Shown here: positions 47,125 through 56,303 of the stretch, in pieces
Numbering within the stretch: position 1 is the stretch's first letter
Layout of the letters: each line of letters opens with the position of its first letter
NCBI RefSeq assembly: GCF_009909195.1
Contig: NZ_JAAAMU010000003.1
Span: forward strand, 372,001-436,000
DNA length: 64,000 bases
Reading direction: 5' to 3'
From: Paenibacillus sacheonensis
Lineage (GTDB): Bacteria; Bacillota; Bacilli; Paenibacillales; Paenibacillaceae
The notes under the pieces: generated by a model
Databases searched by the model: none
Told to the model about the DNA's origin: nothing
Seen by the model: the letters and a program-made list of their open reading frames with translations, nothing else
Position numbers and translations under genes: made by a program

Positions 47125-48834
47125 ATGGAAAGCATTCAATGCACGAAACGCGTTGAACTGCCCATCGCGAAGCGTATCGTCTTTTTGGGGGACAGCATTA
47201 CGGAGAATGGGACGTACATTCAGATGATCGATGCCTATTTTCAAAAGCATATGCCCGCAAGAAACTTCGAGTTCATTAATCTCGGCGTCAGCAGCGAGAC
47301 CCTCTCGGGAGAAGACGAGTCGGACCATCCTTTTCCCAGGCCCTGCGTGCATGAACGACTGGATCGTGCGCTTGCCGAGACGCGGCCAGACTGGGTCGTG
47401 CTCTGCTATGGCATGAACGATGGCATCTATCACCCGTTCAGCGAGGAGCGATTTCTCCGCTATCAGTCGGGGTACATTCGGGCAGTGGAGCAAATTCAGG
47501 CTGCGGGAGCCCTGCCTCTTCTTATGACGCCGCCTCCGTTCGATGCCGCCACCTTCGAGGGGGAGCTTCAGCCGGCCGGCAGGGAAAGCTATGGCTTTCA
47601 GCGGCCATATGCGGGTTACGATAGAGAAGTTCTCGGGCGGTATACAGACTGGGTGCTGGATTACGGAAGGCGGGAGAAACTGGCGGTCGTGGATATCCGG
47701 GGGCCGCTGCTGCAGTGGATTCAGGTATGCCGCGAGCAAAATTCTGCCTATCGGTACGGAGACGGCATACATCCCGAAGCGGATGGGCATTGGGTGATGG
47801 CGCGGACGATACTAGCAAGGGTTTTCCATATTGAGTTGGAGCGGATACCGGCATGGATTGAACATCCGGAGTCGAGCGAGTATTATCGGCTGATTGGCGA
47901 ACGCAGGCAATGGCTGGACGCTGCCTGGAGAGAGCATGTCGGTCATACGAACCCGAATAAAGCGAAGACGCCGGGACTGGTCGCAGCGCGCGAGCAGGCG
48001 CAGCGGCTTATGGTGTCGATCCGCGAAGCGGCCGATCGGGAGGGGGGAGAAACATCGCTCGCCGTCTCTGCCTGGAGCGGGGCGAAGCGAATGGACTTTT
48101 ATCTCGATGGCAGGGAATGTATTTTGGTTGCTCCGCATGAGCCGGCGAAGGAGAAGCCGTGGGTCTGGCGCACCGAATTTTTCGATGCTTTTGCCGAGGC
48201 GGACCGCGCGCTGCTGCACCAAGGCTGGCACATTGCCTATATCCGACTAAGCAATCTATATGGGCATCCGGACGCGGCGGCCATGATGCGGTCGTTCCAG
48301 GATGAACTTGCCGCAACCAACGGGCTATCGGAACGGCCGGCGCTTTTTGGTTTCAGCCGGGGGGGCTTGTATGCTTTGCGTTATGCAGGGCTATATCCGG
48401 CCAAAGTATCTTCAGTCTATCTGGATGCGCCGGTCGTCGATATCCGAAGCTGGCCGGGCGGCTCGGGGAACGGTCACGGGTCCCCGGAAGAATGGAGCGA
48501 TTGCCTGGGACTGTACGGCATAACAGCAGAGGAGGCCGGCGCAGTGACGGATGAGTTGCTGAACGGGATGACGAGAGCGGCTGAGAGCGGCATACCCATT
48601 CTGCTGATTTCCGGCGATTCGGATGAAGCGGTGCCGCTGGAGGAGAACGGTGCGCTGCTGGTTGCGAGCTACCGTGAGCAGGGAGGACGCATCGAACAAA
48701 TCGTGAAGCCGGGCGGCAGGCATCATCCGCACGGCTTGCCGGATGTGGCGCCGATTGTCTCGTTTGTTACGGAGGCTTTTGCAAGTTATCACCCGGAAAG
48801 AGTAATCAAACCGACAACAAATTGCAGCGTATAG
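47125..48834 (+). CDS. Two-domain esterase: SGNH/GDSL hydrolase fused to an alpha/beta hydrolase
   Basis: The 569 residues join two unrelated hydrolase folds. Residues 1-240 are an SGNH hydrolase with block I FLGDSITENG, block III GMNDG and block V YGDGIHPEADGHW. Residues about 270-560 are an alpha/beta hydrolase with nucleophile elbow FGFSRGG, an acid in SGDSDEAVP and a His in GGRHHPHG. There is no signal peptide, so it is probably cytoplasmic. The neighbours suggest removal of acetyl or other esters from imported sugars. GTGAGGAGG lies about 8 bp before the ATG. Confidence 0.88.
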   Translation: MESIQCTKRVELPIAKRIVFLGDSITENGTYIQMIDAYFQKHMPARNFEFINLGVSSETLSGEDESDHPFPRPCVHERLDRALAETRPDWVVLCYGMNDGIYHPFSEERFLRYQSGYIRAVEQIQAAGALPLLMTPPPFDAATFEGELQPAGRESYGFQRPYAGYDREVLGRYTDWVLDYGRREKLAVVDIRGPLLQWIQVCREQNSAYRYGDGIHPEADGHWVMARTILARVFHIELERIPAWIEHPESSEYYRLIGERRQWLDAAWREHVGHTNPNKAKTPGLVAAREQAQRLMVSIREAADREGGETSLAVSAWSGAKRMDFYLDGRECILVAPHEPAKEKPWVWRTEFFDAFAEADRALLHQGWHIAYIRLSNLYGHPDAAAMMRSFQDELAATNGLSERPALFGFSRGGLYALRYAGLYPAKVSSVYLDAPVVDIRSWPGGSGNGHGSPEEWSDCLGLYGITAEEAGAVTDELLNGMTRAAESGIPILLISGDSDEAVPLEENGALLVASYREQGGRIEQIVKPGGRHHPHGLPDVAPIVSFVTEAFASYHPERVIKPTTNCSV

Positions 48835-48856
48835 TTAACGCATTTATCGGAGTCGT

Positions 48857-49147
48857 GTGAACAAGGAGAGATTCGCATTGCACGCTAGCCAACCAATGGG
48901 AGGCGGAACCGCCGAGCACCGCGAACGGACGGATATTCCGCGTCATATCAGCAAGCGGGCGGAATGCTTTAACTATGAAGGATCTCTGCCGGCTTACGGG
49001 TTATTCGCCCGCCATGTTCGGGGATTAAGCTTGCACAACGTACGGATTGATACCAATGGTAAGCCTCTGACCTCTCACGCCAGTATTAATGTGGTTCGCA
49101 AGCGGATGTTCAATGAGGTTTGTGAAATTCCAAGAGACAAGGTTTAG
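48857..49147 (+). pseudogene. C-terminal remnant of a GH28-like (polygalacturonase-type) enzyme
   Basis: An open stretch of 96 codons contains RTDIPRHISKRAECFNYEGS and LPAYGLFARHVRGLSLHNVR, the C-terminal coil of GH28 right-handed beta-helix enzymes. The catalytic domain and the usual start are missing. It lies between two intact genes of the locus, so it is a deletion remnant rather than a functional gene. Confidence 0.65.
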
Positions 49148-49167
49148 GAAAAGGAGAGTCAAATATC

Positions 49168-50964
49168 ATGCATCGTTTTCTGGAGTTCGCCGAGAGCGAG
49201 GTTCGGTTCGTGGATCCTGTCGGCTTCGAGTGGGCAAGCGGCGTCACGTTGAAGCGAACTTGGAACGGAGATGTCTGTTCCGTGACCGTGATGAACAGCC
49301 ATTCATCCAATGCCGTAAGGATCAAAGAGATTGTCTTGTTCAAGGGGGCAATGCCGTTCAATCCTTCGACCGAAATATACGGCGAGGGTTATAGCAAATT
49401 ATCGCAGTATGTCGGTACAGTGAGTAGGCCCCGGGATATGTGTCACTTCAGCGACCGCGCCCATTACAGGCTTCCAATAGTCGAGGGGCTTTTTACCGTC
49501 TACAATATGCTCTTGTTATCGCCGCAAGATGGAGACAAGGTTCTCATTGCCTTTGCTTCCTGTCATCGCTTTAGCGGGGAAATCCGATTTAACGAGCGTG
49601 AATATGAGATCGTACTCGATTATGAAGGGCTGGTGCTCGAACCGGGTCAGACGGTGGACCTGGAGGAGATTTTGTTCGCTTCGGGACCGGATGCGGCAAC
49701 GCTGACGGACCGGCTTGGCGAAGCGATCAACCGGCATCATCCGAAGCTGCCTTTCCCGGAAGCGCCCTCAGGCTGGTGCTCTTGGTATACGTACGGACCC
49801 GAGGTGACGGAGTCCGATATTTACTCGAACCTTCAAGCGATCAAGGAGAAGCTGCCCGAGCTGAAGTACGTGCAGATCGACGAGGGCTATGCCGCTTACG
49901 AAGGAGACTGGCTCGATCAAGGCCAATCGTTCCCCGGCGGAATTCGCTCGTTGAGCGAGAAGATCCGGGAGCTGGGCTTCGAGCCGGCCATCTGGGTCGG
50001 TCCGTTCCTAGCGGAGATGAACGCGCGAGTCGTGCGGGAGCATCCCGAATGGTTCAAGCAGGATGGAGAGGGGAAGCCGCTTCGCTCCGATATCCACTCC
50101 TTCGGAGGCTGGTATCACGGACCTTGGTACATGCTGGACGGTACTCATCCGGGAGCGCAGGGTTATCTTAGACACGTCTTCCATACGATGCGTCACGAGT
50201 GGAAGATCAAGTATTTCAAGATGGACGGGACGATGTGGGGCGCTCTTCCGTTCGGCCGGCATCACGACCCGAAGGCGACTCGGGTCGAAGCTTACAGAGC
50301 CGGCATGAAGGCGATTCGGGAAGGAGCGGGAGAAGATAGCTTCCTGCTCGGCTGCAATGCGCCGATATGGCCGTCCCTCGGCACCGTGCACGGCATGAGG
50401 CTGTCGAACGACATCGCGCGCAATTGGGAGCATATCTCGCAGATCGCTAGAGAGATGTTCCGGCGCAATTGGCAGCACGGCAAGCTGTGGATCAACGATC
50501 CGGACGTCGTCGTGCTGGAGAATCAGACGAGGCGTCAGCTCGGTCCGGATGGGATGTGGATCGAATCATCCGACTCCGTTACGCCGGATGAGTACCGGTT
50601 TCACGCGACGGCGATATTCGCCTCCGGCGGCATGGTGTTATCGGGCGATAGCATTCCGAACATGCTGCCGGAGAGCGTGGAGATCATTCGGAAGCTGCTG
50701 CCGCCGGTGAACAAGGCCGCGATCTTCGAGGATACGATGTTCTCGGTCGGGTATACGCAGGTTCAGGACCGGGTTCTGGTCAGCGTGCTCAATTGGGAAG
50801 ACGAGCCGAGAGATTTCCGCGTAAGGCTGGATGGCGCTTACCGTGTCACATCTCTCTGGACGGACGATCTGCTGGGCACGCATGTGGGCTCGCTGGAACT
50901 TACGTCTGTGCCTCCGCATTCCGGTTCGGTTTATGTTTGCGTTCCGGTAAGCGGAGAAGGATGA
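49168..50964 (+). CDS. Alpha-galactosidase-like glycoside hydrolase, GH36/GH27 clan D
   Basis: This 598-residue enzyme has an N-terminal beta-sandwich and a (beta/alpha)8 barrel. GWCSWYTYG opens the barrel, the nucleophile is Asp353 in KYFKMDGTMWG and the acid/base is Asp444 or Asp446 in INDPDVVVL. A C-terminal beta-domain follows. It has no signal peptide and probably acts on imported alpha-galactosides or related sugars. AAAGGAGAG lies about 12 bp before the ATG. It is the last intact plus-strand gene of the sugar locus. Confidence 0.9.
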   Translation: MHRFLEFAESEVRFVDPVGFEWASGVTLKRTWNGDVCSVTVMNSHSSNAVRIKEIVLFKGAMPFNPSTEIYGEGYSKLSQYVGTVSRPRDMCHFSDRAHYRLPIVEGLFTVYNMLLLSPQDGDKVLIAFASCHRFSGEIRFNEREYEIVLDYEGLVLEPGQTVDLEEILFASGPDAATLTDRLGEAINRHHPKLPFPEAPSGWCSWYTYGPEVTESDIYSNLQAIKEKLPELKYVQIDEGYAAYEGDWLDQGQSFPGGIRSLSEKIRELGFEPAIWVGPFLAEMNARVVREHPEWFKQDGEGKPLRSDIHSFGGWYHGPWYMLDGTHPGAQGYLRHVFHTMRHEWKIKYFKMDGTMWGALPFGRHHDPKATRVEAYRAGMKAIREGAGEDSFLLGCNAPIWPSLGTVHGMRLSNDIARNWEHISQIAREMFRRNWQHGKLWINDPDVVVLENQTRRQLGPDGMWIESSDSVTPDEYRFHATAIFASGGMVLSGDSIPNMLPESVEIIRKLLPPVNKAAIFEDTMFSVGYTQVQDRVLVSVLNWEDEPRDFRVRLDGAYRVTSLWTDDLLGTHVGSLELTSVPPHSGSVYVCVPVSGEG

Positions 50965-50979
50965 GGATGTAGCCATAAC

Positions 50980-51033
50980 AATAATGCCGCGATTCTCGTT
51001 TCCTCAAGGGACGATAATCGCGGCATTATTTTT
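50980..51033. terminator. Terminator at the end of the sugar locus
   Basis: AATAATGCCGCGATT (50980-50994) pairs perfectly with AATCGCGGCATTATT (51016-51030), followed by TTT. It may also stop transcription of the remnant from the other side. Confidence 0.85.
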
Positions 51034-51054
51034 GTCGACTCAACGGGAGCTAAT

Positions 51055-51402
51055 TCAGTTCGAGCCTTCCAAATACTCGGATGGATATATGCCGGTGATA
51101 TTCTTGAAGATTTTATAGAAATAATCGGGATTCGGATAGCCGACCATGAGCGCGAATTCTTTGGTTTTGAGCGAACTGTTTTGCAGGAGCTCGACGGCCT
51201 TGCCGACCCTTAGCTCGTTCAAGTAGACCGAGAGTAGCTTCCCCGTCTCTTTCTTGAAGAGCTGGCCCAAATACGCGGTTTTCAAATGAAACTGAGTGGA
51301 TAAACCTTGGCAGAAATTATGATCATGGACGTTGTGAAGAAGCGTTTGGAAAAAATCATTCTTAGTACTTGTGAAAATGACCCTTAATATACCAAGGTTT
51401 TT
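51055..51402 (-). pseudogene. C-terminal remnant of an AraC/YesN-type regulator
   Basis: About 115 codons are open with no good start. They carry a nearly complete AraC DNA-binding domain (TAYLGQLFKKETGKLLSVYL, KEFALMVGYPNPDYFYKIFK, GIYPSEYL). An in-frame stop at 51403-51405 ends similarity upstream. The receiver or sensor part is gone. It is probably the remnant of a second regulator for the sugar locus. Confidence 0.7.
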
Positions 51403-51566
51403 TCAGTCTATTTTCTCTGAATTAATGACGCCACCCATGTTGTTGTGATTTTTCATCATTAGCTGTAAATATTTCAAAAAAAGCTTTTGTTCCATCCATA
51501 TAGCTCATACGCAATGGTGCATTTTTATTCGTTTGTTGTAATTATGCTTGGATCGTTTTTTATGGT

Positions 51567-51692
51567 TTATTCTGAGCATCCCACTGCACTATATTCGATG
51601 GCTTTCCTCCGCAAGCCTGCATCCGGTTCGTTCCAGACGGCGTAGTACCCCGCCGTTAGCGCAGCTATTTTTTCGCTAACTACATGCATCAT
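51567..51692 (-). pseudogene. N-terminal fragment of a SnoaL-like protein
   Basis: A 41-codon frame starts at an ATG after AGGTGA and contains KIAALTAGYYAVWNEPDAGL, the first helix of SnoaL/NTF2-like proteins. It then runs into a stop, so only the start of the gene remains. The base composition around it (51403-51747) is more A/T-rich than that of the neighbouring genes. Confidence 0.5.
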
Positions 51693-51747
51693 ACTCGTTC
51701 ACCTGTCAGAAAGTACATCGGGGAAAAGGAAAGGACTTTCTAAGCCA

Positions 51748-52419
51748 TTATTGAACGATCCTATTGCGAATCGCGAAAACGACAGCTTGCGTCCGGTCGT
51801 CGACGCCAAGCTTCCTCAGAATGTGATGGACGTGCGTTTTGACCGTGCTCTCCCCAATATATAGTTTGGCAGCAATCTCTTCGTTGCGCAGTCCGAAAGC
51901 CATTTGCTGAAGCACTTCGTGTTCTCGTTCCGTAATCGGTTCACCCGTCGAATTGCCGAGATCAATATCCGCCGTATTCACTCTTGCAGAGCGTACCACC
52001 CGAGACATTGCTTTGGAGGCAATGGCCGTGCGGAAGATTGCTTCCCCGCGGGAGGCTGCCCGAATGGCTTCAATCAGTTCTTCTGGCGAAGTGTCCTTAA
52101 GCAGGTATCCGATCGCTCCTGAACGGATGCCTTGGAAGACATATTCTTCGGTGTCAAACGTCGTGAGAATGATAATCTTGCAGTCGGGCCAGGCGGCCAT
52201 AATATCGCGGGTCGCTTCGATTCCGCTGTATTCCGGCATCTGAACGTCCATGAGCAAGACATGCGGGCGGGCCAAGTCAGCCAATGTGACGGCTTCGCGT
52301 CCATTGGAAGCTTGGCCGACGACTTCCATGTCGGGCTGCGCATTGATTATATATTTGAATCCATGCCGGACCAGCAGCTGGTCATCTACAATGGCTACCC
52401 GGATCGGTTCAACGCTCAA
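51748..52419 (-). CDS. NarL/LuxR-family response regulator
   Basis: This regulator of 223 residues has a receiver domain (RVAIVDDQLLVRHGF, phosphoacceptor in HVLLMDVQMPEYSG, LLKDTSPEEL) and a LuxR helix-turn-helix (LTEREHEVLQQM-like, NEEIAAKLYIGESTVKTHVH). TTG 52419 has GGAAGGTGA just upstream and overlaps the kinase gene by 11 bp; an ATG at 52449 is an alternative. It is coupled to the kinase at 52409-53665, and the target is unknown. Confidence 0.92.
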   Translation of the reverse strand: MSVEPIRVAIVDDQLLVRHGFKYIINAQPDMEVVGQASNGREAVTLADLARPHVLLMDVQMPEYSGIEATRDIMAAWPDCKIIILTTFDTEEYVFQGIRSGAIGYLLKDTSPEELIEAIRAASRGEAIFRTAIASKAMSRVVRSARVNTADIDLGNSTGEPITEREHEVLQQMAFGLRNEEIAAKLYIGESTVKTHVHHILRKLGVDDRTQAVVFAIRNRIVQ

Positions 52420-53665
52420 TTTTTTCACCTTCCTGCAACGGGTTGACAAGCGGGATTCGAATCGTCATTCGCAAGCCGTGTGGCTGCTGACTCCGAAGTT
52501 CGAACGAGCCTCCGATTCTCTCGCATCTGGCCATCATATTCATCATTCCGAACCCGGGCTGCGGAGGGGATTCGCTCCGGAATGGACCATTATCGGCAGC
52601 CGTCATCACGAGCTCCCTCTCGGATTCGGTGATCGAGACCTCAATTTCCGATGCGTTGGCGTGACGAATAATATTGGTCAGCGCCTCTTGCAGAATGCGA
52701 TACAACGCTTCGGCAATCTCCGGCTGCCACTGTGTGATTGTGCCTTCCGTGACGAATCGAATATCGAGCCGACTCTGCTCCTTGACGGTCCGAATGAGGC
52801 TCTTCAAGGCAATCAGTCCGAGGCCCGCATCGTCTCGTCCCATCTGATGCACGACGCTGCGAACTTCCGTGAGGCAATTGCGGGCAACGTCCAAGACGGC
52901 TGCCATCGTCTGGTCAGCTTCCGATTCGTTGGCCTTGATCATATATGGCAGAGCCTGCAATTGTACGATAACGGATGTTAGACCGTGCCCAATCGAATCA
53001 TGGATGTCGCGCGCGATCCGCGTTCGCTCCTCCAGAACCGCGAAGCGCAGAGAACGCACGGTGGCTTCCTCCAAATCGCGATGCATTTGTTGGAGATCTT
53101 GATGGGCTGACTCCAACTGAGCATGCATCTGACTGAGTTCGCGAATATAACGCTGCTGTGCTTGTTTGGATTCCCACCGCTGGTGAGTGGAGATGAGTAA
53201 GATGTACGTCACGAAGTGAACGAGAGTATAGGTAAGGATCTCATTCGGAACAAGCTGGCCTCCGATCTGCCAATTAGCCGCGTTAGCAGCCATTACGGCC
53301 GCGGCCAGGCCAGTGCGCAGAGATCCCGAGAATCGCAGCGCGATATGACCGATTAGGAAGTACCCAAGAAAGAAGATCAAGTAACTCTCGTCAAACGCAA
53401 CGGAAGATAGGGCAGTTGCGGCCCATAACAGTGCTACAACGGCGACATGCCTTCGGGTAGGCTGGAGCCAGCGCGGAGGCGCCCAGAGAAATGCCAGATA
53501 GCCAATATGCAAAAACAGCGTCACCAAGGGAATGGAGACGCGTTCCACCGACTGATATAGAGAAGCCAGGAGCATGAGACTTAAGATGATGAGTCTAAAC
53601 GGTCGCCTTGCAATCTTCATCTTTTTCAACAGTTGCTGGCTGAAACGGAAACAGGTTGCTATCAA
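52409..53665 (-). CDS. NarL-type sensor histidine kinase
   Basis: This kinase of 418 residues has several N-terminal membrane helices (about 24-165) without a large extracellular loop. A coiled coil, a HisKA_3 domain (EERTRIARDIHDSIGHGLTS) and an HATPase domain (ILQEALTNIIRHANASEIEV) follow. TTG 53665 has TGAGGTAG upstream. The membrane-embedded input resembles DesK-like or LiaS-like sensors of membrane state. It is cotranscribed with the response regulator and perhaps with the membrane protein upstream, 17 bp away. Confidence 0.92.
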   Translation of the reverse strand: MIATCFRFSQQLLKKMKIARRPFRLIILSLMLLASLYQSVERVSIPLVTLFLHIGYLAFLWAPPRWLQPTRRHVAVVALLWAATALSSVAFDESYLIFFLGYFLIGHIALRFSGSLRTGLAAAVMAANAANWQIGGQLVPNEILTYTLVHFVTYILLISTHQRWESKQAQQRYIRELSQMHAQLESAHQDLQQMHRDLEEATVRSLRFAVLEERTRIARDIHDSIGHGLTSVIVQLQALPYMIKANESEADQTMAAVLDVARNCLTEVRSVVHQMGRDDAGLGLIALKSLIRTVKEQSRLDIRFVTEGTITQWQPEIAEALYRILQEALTNIIRHANASEIEVSITESERELVMTAADNGPFRSESPPQPGFGMMNMMARCERIGGSFELRSQQPHGLRMTIRIPLVNPLQEGEKIER

Positions 53666-53682
53666 TGCTTACTACCTCAAAA

Positions 53683-54156
53683 TCAAGTGGATTTTAAATG
53701 ACGAACGTGCAATCGTTTGTATCTAGTATAATTTAAAAAGCGCCGCCCGCAAACACTTCCTACGGAAATAAAGAGCAAGGCATTGCTTATGAGGACCATG
53801 CGATGATCATTCCCTCCGAATTGATCGATGGCGAGACGCAGGAAAACGATGCCCGCAAGTATCGCAATTCCACCGATCGGACTTTGGGAAGTGATCGTTC
53901 TCGTGGCGGAATTCCAACGAACGTTGTCCATTTGACCTCTCCAGATACCTATCGCGAGTCCGATGACCACGCTGACTGCATAGAGGAAGATGTGAAGGAG
54001 ATTAACGCTTTCGGTCTGCGTGGTTATCTGCAACACCAGGATTACATATAGAGCAGGCACGATCCAAAGGGTCGCCGGCCGGATGGTATTCTCGCGGGCC
54101 AGTCTGAAGCAGATGACAAGCATGATCAAGAGGTATATCCCATTGCCCAACATCAT
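53683..54156 (-). CDS. Small polytopic membrane protein, CcdC/DUF1453-like
   Basis: The 157 residues have four or five hydrophobic helices and a layout like the CcdC/DUF1453 family of Firmicutes (first helix GNGIYLLIMLVICFRLAREN, later GLAIGIWRGQMDNVRWNSAT). The ATG follows CGGAGAA. It lies 17 bp before the kinase gene in the same direction, so the three genes probably form one operon. CcdC-like proteins have no firm function; this one could be an accessory sensor or a target. Confidence 0.75.
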   Translation of the reverse strand: MMLGNGIYLLIMLVICFRLARENTIRPATLWIVPALYVILVLQITTQTESVNLLHIFLYAVSVVIGLAIGIWRGQMDNVRWNSATRTITSQSPIGGIAILAGIVFLRLAIDQFGGNDHRMVLISNALLFISVGSVCGRRFLNYTRYKRLHVRHLKST

Positions 54157-54601
54157 AAGGATTCTCCGTTCCTCGATTTATTTGGTTAACTCCATTATGA
54201 GCCGAGAACGAATTCCTTTCGTCCATCCATAGTTTTAAATTGCGGTTTTCCGTATCCACCTGCAGGTTGATATGGCGGGTTTCGCATTGACAATTTGAGC
54301 GGCAATTCGTATGATTCAAAATATTGTGAAAAAATGTAAATGGTGGCGAATAAGCATGGCGACAACTGGCCAGCGAAGCTGGACGAGGAACTGGAGGAGG
54401 CAGGTATTCGTTAAGATTTTTTCTACTCTTAGCTTACTTATGATAAAACTCCCTTGAAAGGATTCAGTTTACTCACTCAGACTCAGGAATTCGCAGGATT
54501 TCATCCTGTAGTTAAGTTGAATCTCCCGATAATTCATGTTTCTTGTCTTCGGTTTTTTCAAGTTTGCGTTTGCAATCAATTCATGAGTATTGGAGGAAAT
54601 C
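54157..54601. other. Gap with a possible gene fragment at 54340-54414
   Basis: The only coding-like stretch is 24 codons (MVANKHGDNWPAKLDEELEE) ending in a stop at 54414. It could be the C-terminal end of a lost gene, perhaps of a binding protein. Nothing else is recognised here. Confidence 0.3.
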
Positions 54602-55093
54602 ATGATGATGAAGCTTCTCTATTATTTAACTTTTGCTTCCTCGTTGGGGGCCGGCTTGCTTGCTGGTGTATTTTTCGCTTTCTCGGTCTTCGTCATGCAA
54701 TCGCTTGCCAAGCTTCCTACTGAACAAGGCATATCTGCCATGCAGAGTATCAATACAACGATTCTGCAATCGTCCTTTATGGTGGTCTTCATGGGTACAA
54801 CTGTCTTAAGTGTCTTTTTGGGGATCCTTTCATTTATCAAATTTGGAAAAATAGGCGCGTTATACGTGATTGCTGGTAGCCTGCTCATCTTTGTCGGAGT
54901 GTTTCTGATGACAACTTTATTCAATGTACCGCTCAACGATACTTTAGCCTCCGTAACCTCCGGGAGCGCAGAGGGGGCACAAGCGTGGAAGGACTATTTG
55001 GACAGTTGGATGCCGTGGAATCATGTGCGGACGATTGCTTCTATCATGGCGCTGATTTTCTTTATCATCGCAATTCGCAGGTGGGAAGTATAG
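54602..55093 (+). CDS. DUF1772 (anthrone oxygenase-like) membrane protein
   Basis: This 163-residue membrane protein has four helices in the DUF1772 pattern: an N-terminal helix with AGLLAGVFFAFSVFVM, a central pair, a conserved TTLFNVPLNDTLA segment and a final W-x-x-W-N-H-V-R motif (DSWMPWNHVRT). ATG 54602 follows TGGAGGAAATC. The family includes anthrone oxygenase-type proteins, but most bacterial members are uncharacterised. Confidence 0.85.
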   Translation: MMMKLLYYLTFASSLGAGLLAGVFFAFSVFVMQSLAKLPTEQGISAMQSINTTILQSSFMVVFMGTTVLSVFLGILSFIKFGKIGALYVIAGSLLIFVGVFLMTTLFNVPLNDTLASVTSGSAEGAQAWKDYLDSWMPWNHVRTIASIMALIFFIIAIRRWEV

Positions 55094-55354
55094 CGGTAAT
55101 GAGGCCGCTCGATAGAGCGAAGCTGGTTTTGAACCATTGTTGAAAACTTTCTTTCATTTATTACAAGTGTTCGTGGCGGACTATACTGCAAAGGATGGCC
55201 TATTGACCAAAGTACCACCGATTTCTGGCATTTACGTTAGTTCAGTACAAACGCAGCGATTGGAATTTGCGATTAATGTGCCGATTTGTTTAATTACCAT
55301 TCGTCAATTGAATAGAAGCAAGAATGATCGCTTCAATCTCACACGTTTGGGAAA

Positions 55355-55579
55355 GTGAAGATTATGGACGGTCCCTTCATTGAAACGAAGGAGACGATCG
55401 GTAGTGCTTTTCTCATAGAAGCACGGGACATGGAGGAAGCGGCCAGGATTGCTTCCTTACAGCTGGGAACCATCTTCAGCTTTCACTTTATTGGACAAAC
55501 CACAGCGTCTATCGCTCTGGTTGCAGCGGGTGTTTTGCTGCTATTGAAAAGAAAGTCCGACGATACCCCCACCTATTAA
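55355..55579 (+). pseudogene. YCII/DGPF-domain fragment fused to a hydrophobic tail
   Basis: GTG 55355 opens a frame of 74 codons. Residues 4-35 (MDGPFIETKETIGSAFLIEA) are the DGPF core of a YCII-related protein. After ARIASLQLG the similarity ends and a membrane helix (TASIALVAAGVLLLLKRK) follows. Two unrelated gene ends seem to be joined, so this is probably a deletion product. The gap before it (55094-55354) has no recognisable gene. Confidence 0.5.
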
Positions 55580-55625
55580 AGCTTGCCTGACCCTCGGATA
55601 CCCGTTTGACGGATTGAATAATAGA

Positions 55626-55673
55626 AGAGAGGCTGCAGCAAGGTCATAGACCTTGCTGCAGCCTCTCTTTTTT
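55626..55673 (+). terminator. Perfect long-stem terminator
   Basis: A 20-bp perfect stem (55626-55645 with 55649-55668) with a 3-base loop is followed by TTTTTT. It isolates the bacteriocin cluster from upstream transcription. 55674-55856 shows no gene. Confidence 0.9.
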
Positions 55674-55856
55674 GGGTTCTTCCCATGATACTTCAAGCAA
55701 GTAGGCGAATGCATCAGTAACACTAGCGGAGCTTTTTTCATACGTATATGTCATGAACGATTATCGGCATATGACCAGTTTAGGCTAGTTCATTTGCATT
55801 TCCGATTTTGCGGGTACCGATGATCATCACATGAACAAATAACGGAGGCTACTAAG

Positions 55857-56129
55857 ATGAATGAATTCAAGAACGATCTTTATAATCTGAATACGGATGC
55901 GTTTAAAGCGAGCGGCATGACGCCGAATGCGGGTCAAGGTCAAGTGGATCCGAATAATGCTCGTCTGTGTGTCGGCTTTTGCATCGGCTTTTGTATCGGC
56001 TTTTGTTCATGCGGCGGCTGTGGCGGCTGCGGCGGTTGCAGCAGTTGTGTCAGATGTGGAGGTTGTGCCACCCGTTGCGCCGGTTGCGCCGGCTGCGCCC
56101 GTTGCGGCGGCTGTGCCCGCTGCCGTTAA
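55857..56129 (+). CDS. Heterocycloanthracin/sonorensin-type modified-peptide precursor
   Basis: The 90-residue precursor has a leader without cysteine (about 1-37, MNEFKNDLYNLNTDAFKASG at the start) and a core with 17 cysteines. The core first repeats every four residues (GFCIGFCIGFC) and then as GGC or similar triplets to the C-terminal CARCR. In this family the core Cys and Ser/Thr are converted to thiazole and oxazole rings by the YcaO and SagB enzymes encoded downstream. ATG 55857 follows ACGGAGG. A hairpin after the stop sets it apart from the enzyme genes. Mature structure and activity are unknown. Confidence 0.88.
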   Translation: MNEFKNDLYNLNTDAFKASGMTPNAGQGQVDPNNARLCVGFCIGFCIGFCSCGGCGGCGGCSSCVRCGGCATRCAGCAGCARCGGCARCR

Positions 56130-56160
56130 TAAGCTAGCTATGGCGTGCGAATAAAGGTTC

Positions 56161-56204
56161 AAGACACCTCTGCTAACGCTTTTGGGATGCAGGGGTGTCT
56201 TTCT
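56161..56204 (+). terminator. Attenuating terminator between precursor and maturation genes
   Basis: AAGACACCTCTGC (56161-56173) pairs with GCAGGGGTGTCTT (56189-56201), one G-U pair, followed by TTCT. It would let the precursor be made in excess of the enzymes. Confidence 0.65.
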
Positions 56205-56255
56205 AAGCATGTGCTGGCATGACGGACAAATAGCCTTACATACCTTTATAAAGGA

Positions 56256-56267
56256 AGTCATATGACT
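56256..56267. promoter_or_regulatory. 12-bp palindrome before the maturation genes
   Basis: AGTCATATGACT is a perfect palindrome 37 bp upstream of the maturation gene start. It could be an operator; I cannot name a factor. Confidence 0.3.
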
Positions 56268-56303
56268 ACGAATCGTTAATTTCATAATAAGGAGGAATGA
56301 AAT

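Noticed and set aside
55927..56154. Alternative plus-strand frame overlapping the bacteriocin precursor, Ala/Val-rich and hydrophobic
   Set aside because: It is produced by the GGC/TGT repeat read in another frame; it lacks a ribosome binding site, whereas the Cys-rich frame has one and matches a known precursor family.
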